From the IMG/VR virus record IMGVR_UViG_3300020421_000086, positions 1 through 32,269 of that record: a DNA stretch of 32,269 nt; one strand, given 5' to 3'. Below are positions 28,001 through 32,269 of this stretch, piece after piece (the stretch's first letter is position 1; each line of letters starts with the position of its first letter). A model generated the notes under the pieces. It had not been told where the DNA came from. It worked only from the letters and a program-made list of their open reading frames with translations, and did not search any database. The position numbers were made by a program, and so were the translations under genes. Source of the DNA: a virus.

Positions 28001-31000
28001 GTACCAATACCAACATCATATAATTTAAATCTATTACTATCTAATTTACCAACAGCATAATTGGTAGTTGTTGATAGTCCATTAATAATAGTTCCAGTAG
28101 CACTATATTGTACTATTTCTCCACTCTCAAACTTATGATTAGGTGCAAAAATATAATCATCAGAGGTACTTATACCAGACTGCACATCACCATTAACAGG
28201 TCTTCCAGGCACAATGACCTTTTTGTTTGAATAACCAGATCCAGGCTCTTTTACATATATTTTAGTAATAGTGTTTTTTGCTTGTAATGTAGTTAATCTA
28301 TGGAAACCAAAACTAACAGATCCCAAATTAACTGTATTAATTCCAGAAATAGCTTCTTCTGGAGTTGTATGTAATTTAATTATTAAATCACTAACTGGAA
28401 AAGCATAATAAGTTGAACCACTTACAATATTACCAACTGGAGTATTTCCTCTTGCATCATATACAACAGCTTCTCCTAGTTCAAAATTATGTCTAGTTTC
28501 AAAATCAATTGTATCTGATGTAGTATTAACTGATGAACCGTCTGCTTTAAAGTTATTTTGAATTTTTCCTCTAACAAAGTTAGATTCCAAAACAGCACCA
28601 GTACCATTACCACCAGTAACAGATATCTTTGGTTTTTCTTGATATCCTATTCCAGGCGTTACTAGTTTGACCTCTCTAAATGATCCCGTTACGTTAGCAT
28701 GAGCAAAAGCACCAGAACCCTGATTATCATTAATGATTAATGGAGGTCCATTAAGAACATCATAATCTTTACCAGAATCAGTTACTTCAATATTAGAAAT
28801 ATCTCCATAGAATATCTGTTCATCAAGAACAGTAGGTGGAAATAATTCAACACCATTACCCAATAGTGCTATAGGTCTATTATCAATATCTCTTTTGTTA
28901 GGATCATCAAAATAATTCTTTTCTTTTACATATGGTAATTTACGTAAAATCTTCTGGTTTTTAAGTGTTTTATTCTCCCAACCAGACTTGTATATGTACT
29001 GTCCAACAGTACTTGTTTTTAAAGCAATATACTTATTTGCAAATACATCAGCACCACTATATGAAAGTCTAAACTCGGTCTGGTTTACACTAGTAACAAA
29101 GTAAATACCAGTTTGAATTCCACTTAAAGTAGTATTATCCCAATATATCTTATCTCCAGTTACATAATTGTGTTTAAAAGCAGTATTGGATTGAGGGTCA
29201 ATAGATTTTATCGTATATGTATATCCACCACCCAATATTGGAGTTCCACTTTCTGTTGCTTCTACAGTATCCGATTTAACCCAAACTTTGTTATCTGTAG
29301 CAAAGATTGGATAGTTTGGTAATCCAGAAGAAGCAACATAATTATATTTCTCATCTCTATCCAAATAAGTATTCTGAACACCTACTGGGAAATCATCAAC
29401 ACCAGCAAAATAATTAGAGTTATGAGAAGCTTTTATAACCTTCTTCTGAATTGATGTTGGAGAAGTAGGAGGAGTTGAAGATACCTGAACTACAACAGTA
29501 TTTGAGAATTTCTTTTGTACATTTGTTGCTCCATACTCAATATCCTTAACAATAACAGATATAGAATTTCCAAACTGGTCTGATAGAGTTAATTCTTCAT
29601 CAACGTAAAAAACGATAGCATCAAATAGTACAATTCTATAGGTATTGATGTTTACCTGACTAAATGATGAGATCGAATGAGTAGAGGGAATATTATAGAT
29701 CCAGTTATTGAATTTTGGATCATCTCCCAAATCTTGACCAAAGGAGTTCAACTTCATTGAATCTCCAACCATCATATTTGATGTGTCGGTAGTATCAACG
29801 GTATCAATAACATTTACAAGTCTAAATTGCAATAAAGCAGTTTGACCTATACCAGAATATGCATATGCTAACTTATTTTGAAATATATCTGCAGCGAAAT
29901 TTAAATCAGTAGATATACCAGTTACACCAAGAAATTGATTAACTGTTTTATCTGTGTATGATACAGTAAGGAAGTTGGCATCTTTTGTTGGTTTAATTAA
30001 AAGATTACCAGTTTTACCAAATCCAACTGTAGAATCAACAACTAGAGAAGTCGAATCTTCTTTAGTTTCTTCAAGAGTTTTAGTTTTGCCTGGAATCTGG
30101 AAGGATCCATCAAAAGAAGTAGAGTCTAAAGATAGTTCATAAAAATCTTTAGTCCCAACAGGTCTATATTCTACGTTGTAAATTGAAGCACTTGCAGTTC
30201 CAATGCCAGGTATATCTTGATATAAGAAATTACCAACTGCATTAAGTGGCTCCCCTCCAAAAAGATTCTCTACGAGGAGGTGTTTAGTTTGGAAATATAC
30301 ATTAGATGATGCAGAAATAGTCTGATCAATTGGTTTAATCAGTTCAATCTCTTCACCATAAAGTAATTTAAAGAGAATCTGATAGGATGCATCAGTTCCC
30401 TTCGACATGTAAAAGTCTTTTGCCCTTGTTAGAACATTACTAATTGATGTTCCAGTAGTAAAGGTTCTATTTTCAAAGCCAGGAAGGAACTCAGTCTTAA
30501 ACTTAGTAAAGAATGTTTGTAGGAATAAGTTACTTAAATTTTGTACTGGCGTAGTAGCTACATGTTTATCAGCGTCTGTCTCTTCAAAACTTAAAAATTC
30601 CGATGCGTCTTCTCTTGATATCTGATCAATACCACTGAATCCTCTAGCACAACCTAAAAATTGTGTCGAAGTCTTTGAGGTATATGTAATAATCTCATTA
30701 TCAATCTTTAAAAGACCATATGTAGTTGGCCAACCACTAGTAGAAGCTACATTTATTGTAGTTTCACCAGCAAGAATATCAGCCGTCAAAACCGTTGCAG
30801 GCACTAGGGTTTCATTGTTAAATGCACTGATCTTTCTATAATCAACAAGATTGCTAGCTAAATCACCAACACCACCTTGATGTTCCTGTGATTGATAATA
30901 GACGTTAAGGAACTCACTAAAGAGGGGTGACTCCTGATTCAGAAATTCAGGAATCTGCGACTCAATAATATGAGAGATTTTTACCTTTTTAATATCCGTC

Positions 31001-31002
31001 AT
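22003..31002 (-). CDS. Giant YHYH-domain baseplate protein in the gp7 position (2999 aa)
   Basis: The N-terminal 250 residues carry a conserved phage block (SPLFSEFLNVYYQSQEHQGG, then A-K-D-F-Y-M-S-K-G-T-D-A-S-Y and L-L-Y-G-E-E-I-E-L-I-K-P). Residues about 1215-1330 form a YHYH domain. About residues 2408-2465 hold FYYQKFSYSIKSDLPYNQWK, then R-S-I-L-H-P-S-G-F-L-E-F, a block known from marine T4-like structural proteins. Between these are many G-G-x-G-Y turns and repeated phage modules (four of the I-D-x-E-I-I-x-Y type, four of the F-x-x-G-[ED]-x-V-x-Y type). No signal peptide or membrane segment is seen. The ATG directly abuts the gp6 stop (TAAATG). Position after gp6 makes it the counterpart of T4 gp7 (1032 aa), the wedge organiser, but I see no direct sequence match to T4 gp7, so no symbol is given. 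Confidence 0.85.
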   Translation of the reverse strand: MTDIKKVKISHIIESQIPEFLNQESPLFSEFLNVYYQSQEHQGGVGDLASNLVDYRKISAFNNETLVPATVLTADILAGETTINVASTSGWPTTYGLLKIDNEIITYTSKTSTQFLGCARGFSGIDQISREDASEFLSFEETDADKHVATTPVQNLSNLFLQTFFTKFKTEFLPGFENRTFTTGTSISNVLTRAKDFYMSKGTDASYQILFKLLYGEEIELIKPIDQTISASSNVYFQTKHLLVENLFGGEPLNAVGNFLYQDIPGIGTASASIYNVEYRPVGTKDFYELSLDSTSFDGSFQIPGKTKTLEETKEDSTSLVVDSTVGFGKTGNLLIKPTKDANFLTVSYTDKTVNQFLGVTGISTDLNFAADIFQNKLAYAYSGIGQTALLQFRLVNVIDTVDTTDTSNMMVGDSMKLNSFGQDLGDDPKFNNWIYNIPSTHSISSFSQVNINTYRIVLFDAIVFYVDEELTLSDQFGNSISVIVKDIEYGATNVQKKFSNTVVVQVSSTPPTSPTSIQKKVIKASHNSNYFAGVDDFPVGVQNTYLDRDEKYNYVASSGLPNYPIFATDNKVWVKSDTVEATESGTPILGGGYTYTIKSIDPQSNTAFKHNYVTGDKIYWDNTTLSGIQTGIYFVTSVNQTEFRLSYSGADVFANKYIALKTSTVGQYIYKSGWENKTLKNQKILRKLPYVKEKNYFDDPNKRDIDNRPIALLGNGVELFPPTVLDEQIFYGDISNIEVTDSGKDYDVLNGPPLIINDNQGSGAFAHANVTGSFREVKLVTPGIGYQEKPKISVTGGNGTGAVLESNFVRGKIQNNFKADGSSVNTTSDTIDFETRHNFELGEAVVYDARGNTPVGNIVSGSTYYAFPVSDLIIKLHTTPEEAISGINTVNLGSVSFGFHRLTTLQAKNTITKIYVKEPGSGYSNKKVIVPGRPVNGDVQSGISTSDDYIFAPNHKFESGEIVQYSATGTIINGLSTTTNYAVGKLDSNRFKLYDVGIGTQKTPENYDKKRNATLRGTGTGGKHTIAYPPIVVAVETLSAIGSTTIIQPTISPKVLGTIQSVYLEEGGTGYGCTNILDFHRRPDIGISTVTTPALLKPIIIGGSIVDVQILASGLGFRQDSDIIVTSPTGSFADIQPVITNNKITGVQILDGGVGYAISETTLTLRNRGLGAKFIGDVHEWKINQVVKNEDIISDEDSLITKPSNNPEFQLQTVSMYPPKKLRYQLGDNIDSGNLEQSANPQHSPILGYAYDGNPIYGPYGFESPTGGSVIRLTTSYIVDTTSKVGLRPPGYALGYFIDDFKYDNSGDMDEYGGRYCITPQYPDGTYAYFYSIDVDSSGVAEPKYPYIMGTKFKDLPIEDNFITFFNQDNPVIEEDLTRNVGPYYLSYGNSDYDLIDKISDNYKQRFNVTKTKTSGISSVTIFARGTDYKVNDSLTLDNVGTDGTGTNIVVSEVLGSEVNTVQIGVSTFPETTLLLEEGRIVGITTVPHEIANGETIYLSGISTSQFTPFNGLQKVKVITRSVGLATDLANVGTTGVTTYISVTDTFGFAQDDIIGIGTESMRVMGIDDQYSRLLVKREFYVGMAATHRAGTANIILKPTKFSFEVGNEDITYLSQKNYYTYFDPKNSVGVGSTGTHYDIISTGLNTSGNYSIENRFVPERSIYMPDGHTYTTGQELTYDVGYAGTGLVWTKTSVGATTGIGTVILETGSTVYAVNLGRDRIGLSTVGFPTAADAVYFYNLANNIGFGHSLLTNFPKVTSTIERYYGLITTKTNHNLTSGDVITIDAIPVATETVSLRYDPVLAKITTEKISFDNNDFSADLTQIAINNPSFQSGDKVVYYSGGNAINGLIDNETYFVLREDVSSIKLCKHRRDVDNATIVNITSVAVGSYHLAKINPALNFTTGNIITFDVSDQTLLDMRLDFFEDIDFVNRLDVSGDADTGFNVSRSGIPGTPNSTVSLRSSTNYPRKSYYNLTPVVPSDDRKLYGISDTEVTGRNNITFDKIVIKAEHSVLRKSDKEFTFNLKSKPTEPQMYVSRVGVSTITYRTDSDTARGPIAKTKVNFPGKGYRVLPKVVGFASTQGKDGIVKVSSPEIGEIDNLERVKDGFDYPTDPTLLPFLSVPAIVDINGIARIDEVGVTTGGKNYTQPPTLTVRGNDNVKIAAHVIGGSVDRVEVIENAYEFNEPLSIITTKNSNGYDIDNITHSGTDVTVELLLDPQFNKPVTTGYASTIISFPFAIGDSVFVEGCRITPDSITQGEGNFNSAVYDYGFFPVTGVNTTNYTITYSMANVAGISTVTLGQYDDDFTLGYIVNYKDMAVFDMKLIDDGKYVSGERVTASKFEGYVAENGWNSRLNQLRLRDTIGVLKSGETLTGEVSQLSGNVRDVTKFKVKTKLGVTRNKVSKNDMNFGILNDFGQRISDNFYYQKFSYSIKSDLPYNQWKESVRSILHPSGFLEFSDLRITSDPKKDADALNLVSVGIAKSNNMKVKPADQKIDLIINIDNEVFLGNKQNFCMVTEDDSLPDGSVQRIYFPEGRPIKSYILNKTNKVLKLDDISQGFNGSHDRTGTLQGNTVFDLKSDNKPVFKVSYGSSDPNIVNLTNNALSIQGHNFQSGQELVLDKQGGDGIGIGTTSHATGTKDIVMSVVTSGTGSSAMYENGYNVQIPGPVTGVAVTSNPIVLYRWYGFGSPDGGLPGITTGNGTGARFQVKFDFDQTTGVAISTAVVLIKGGAGYDVGDTVSIAGTHLGGANPANNLTFPVTAVTGTRTGILTTYYNLPSTNNGSGNGATFDVTRDANLDVTGVNVVQGGTGYAVTNRISIAGTYIGGATPADDLYMTPIELGTTVMPETVFAQKIDDVTFRLSGLSTSLPMDFTGFGTGTHVLKYANPKLNAIIMIDNIIQTPIKNKKLTVGVGSQVSATDQGIVISAGISSLARNDVIQIDDELMKVKSIGDTSFVKARYANALKEVDNNFYYDTNRFNSTVTRMGTTLASHDDNPPY
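27000..27360 (-). other. YHYH domain within the 2999-aa protein
   Basis: The domain has the signature L-G-Y-A-Y-D-G-N-P-I-Y-G-P-Y-G, a later L-G-Y-F-I-D-D-F-K-Y-D, then D-E-Y-G-G-R-Y-C-I-T-P-Q-Y-P-D-G-T-Y-A-Y-F. These match the YHYH family as I remember it (DGxPIYGPYG and the NGR-x-[CV]-x-TPE-YP-x-GTYAYF ending). The family is widespread in bacteria and marine phages and its function is not established. The segment is encoded in frame with no break. Confidence 0.82.
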
Positions 31003-32269
31003 TTATCTTGTATAGACTGAGCCAGTTGTGTAGCTGGATGTAGTGACGTATGATGTAGCAGATGTGTTTTCACCAGATGAAACAACGTCAGGAATAGCAG
31101 AGACTTCACTATGTTGAACGTCTAGTTGTAAATACAAATCTTTCAACGCAATAACATCATTGGATTGAGGAATTCCTTCTATCTGAATTGTTCCGTTTGC
31201 CAATGAAGTACCTGTTATATTTACCACATCCAAAATGATCTCTCCTTTTGTATAATCTATTGTTCCAGCATCATTTTTAACAATGAGTGGTAGATTGTTT
31301 TCAAGTTTAAAGAATACTAATCTTCCAGTTGTAGTTCCAGTTATAGGAACATCTCCAAGATAAACAGTTCCATTGATGTTACTTACAGTAAATCCTGTAG
31401 ATTTAATTCCATAACCATCACACTGTTGGTAGAAAGCATTTCCATAACAAAGTTCGTATGTAGCAAATGTATTAATTTCGGGAACGATATCCCTTCTCAT
31501 CTTAACTTTTGTGATGTTAGAAGTAACACCCCTAGCAGAGTCATCAATCAAACCAACAACTTTACTATATTTAAATCTTCCACCGAAAGCATTAATATCA
31601 GTAGATTGTGCATAACTGGTTAATGTCTTAACTACAGATGTCCTTAAATCAGTTACATTAGATATTGCGTTAGTGTTGTAATAAACAGATGAATCAACTT
31701 CAACATAAAGATACTTAAGATCAATGATCTCTGGTTTAATTCCAGCAATAGAATATTGCTTCAATTGTGTAGAGATACTATCTTTAGTAATTTGAGATAG
31801 GAACGAACCATTTCTTGGTTTAATCGATATGAATACCTTTCCATACTCAGGTGGATCTAACTCCTCACCCCCATAAGCGGTTACAGACTCGACATTAGGA
31901 TAAACATATGGAATGATACCCTTATAGTCATTTGCGGTTACTGCACGGTACTGTGCAGCGTATATACGGGGTGCCAGGTATTTGATCGAACTGATATCTT
32001 CTACATTATCACCATTTGAAGCACTAGATGTAGTTGTAAGTAAAGAAATACCACTTGTAAGAGTTGCATCAGTATCATCTTTCAAAATACCAATGAAAGA
32101 GAAGTTAGTAGCACCATTAGCAAGAGGTCCATTAGTTACAATGTAACTGACAGAAACTGTTGCACCAGCTGGTGGTTTCTTACCTAAGATTCCATCACCA
32201 AAGAGTATCTCATACTGTTCATCTTCAATTTCCTGAATGAGGAACAATTTAGAAGTAGAATCTACTCTT
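31003..32269 (-). CDS. 6: Baseplate wedge protein gp6-like, partial (5' end outside window)
   Basis: In T4, gp6 forms the continuous ring that joins the baseplate wedges. Motifs seen: FGDGILGKKPPAGATVSVSY (the baseplate J-like FGDG-x-x-G-x-x-PPAGA signature), APRIYAAQYRAVTANDYKG, YGGEELDPPEYGKVFISIKP, and FGGRFKYSKVVGLIDDSARG then S-N-I-T-K-V-K-M-R-R-D. Together these identify the C-terminal two thirds of a gp6. The frame is open to the right edge (it reads RVDSTSKLFLIQEIEDEQYE from the edge inward), so a TTG at 32247 that could serve as a start is an internal leucine and the true start is beyond the window. T4 gp6 is 660 aa; about 422 codons are present. The stop TAA is followed at once by the ATG of the 2999-aa gene. 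Confidence 0.95.
   Translation of the reverse strand, partial: RVDSTSKLFLIQEIEDEQYEILFGDGILGKKPPAGATVSVSYIVTNGPLANGATNFSFIGILKDDTDATLTSGISLLTTTSSASNGDNVEDISSIKYLAPRIYAAQYRAVTANDYKGIIPYVYPNVESVTAYGGEELDPPEYGKVFISIKPRNGSFLSQITKDSISTQLKQYSIAGIKPEIIDLKYLYVEVDSSVYYNTNAISNVTDLRTSVVKTLTSYAQSTDINAFGGRFKYSKVVGLIDDSARGVTSNITKVKMRRDIVPEINTFATYELCYGNAFYQQCDGYGIKSTGFTVSNINGTVYLGDVPITGTTTGRLVFFKLENNLPLIVKNDAGTIDYTKGEIILDVVNITGTSLANGTIQIEGIPQSNDVIALKDLYLQLDVQHSEVSAIPDVVSSGENTSATSYVTTSSYTTGSVYTR

Noticed and set aside
32245-32247. TTG as the start of the gp6-like gene
   Set aside because: The frame stays open to the window edge and the upstream residues (RVDSTSK) fit the gp6 family, so the TTG is an internal leucine codon.
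1-32269. tRNA genes, insertion sequences, integrase or attachment sites
   Set aside because: None seen. Intergenic gaps are too short for such elements and all long frames are structural proteins.

Overview
The window is part of the virion-structure (baseplate and tail-adhesin) region of a marine T4-like myovirus, most likely a cyanophage-type or pelagic relative. Three things point there. A protein alignable by eye with T4 gp8 and another with T4 gp6 are present. T4-type late promoter sequences (TATAAATA) lie in intergenic gaps. Several genes belong to families I know from marine cyanomyoviruses: a DUF4815-type giant protein, a YHYH-domain giant protein, and small fibre-like proteins. The DNA is AT-rich. 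The host cannot be read from the sequence; a Synechococcus or Prochlorococcus host is a guess, and a SAR11-type host is also possible.

All genes lie on the minus strand, so transcription runs from right to left, and coding is almost continuous. In transcription order: gp6-like baseplate wedge protein (31003-32269, 5' end outside the window); a 2999-aa giant in the T4 gp7 position, with a YHYH domain (22003-31002); a 340-aa fibre-stalk-like protein (20950-21972); a 3428-aa giant dominated by repeats (10650-20936); a gp8-like wedge protein (9020-10615); a 2503-aa DUF4815-type giant (1502-9013); a 68-aa coiled-coil protein (1296-1502); a 110-aa beta-sandwich-like protein (940-1272); a 224-aa fibre-head-like protein (266-940); and the start of one more small structural gene (1-210, cut by the left edge).

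The order gp6, large protein, gp8 matches the T4 6-7-8 block, but two genes (340 aa and 3428 aa) sit between the gp7-position gene and gp8. Genes are joined by zero to about 30 nt gaps or by one-base TAATG overlaps. Candidate late promoters sit before the 340-aa gene, the gp8 gene, the 110-aa gene and the left-edge gene. Two of these gaps share an A-rich leader with no Shine-Dalgarno sequence.

The most striking content is in the 3428-aa protein. It has 16 gapless copies of C-x2-D-x5-[HK]-x-Y-P-[RK], interleaved with ten short GG-x-[YF]-x-H-x-[FY] repeats, followed by a stretch resembling a BNR/Asp-box or Ycf48-like propeller. Several smaller modules recur across neighbouring proteins, suggesting that the baseplate adhesins grow by module duplication and shuffling. 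I saw no tRNA, rRNA, CRISPR array, transposon or integration site, and no gene-free stretch longer than about 60 bases.
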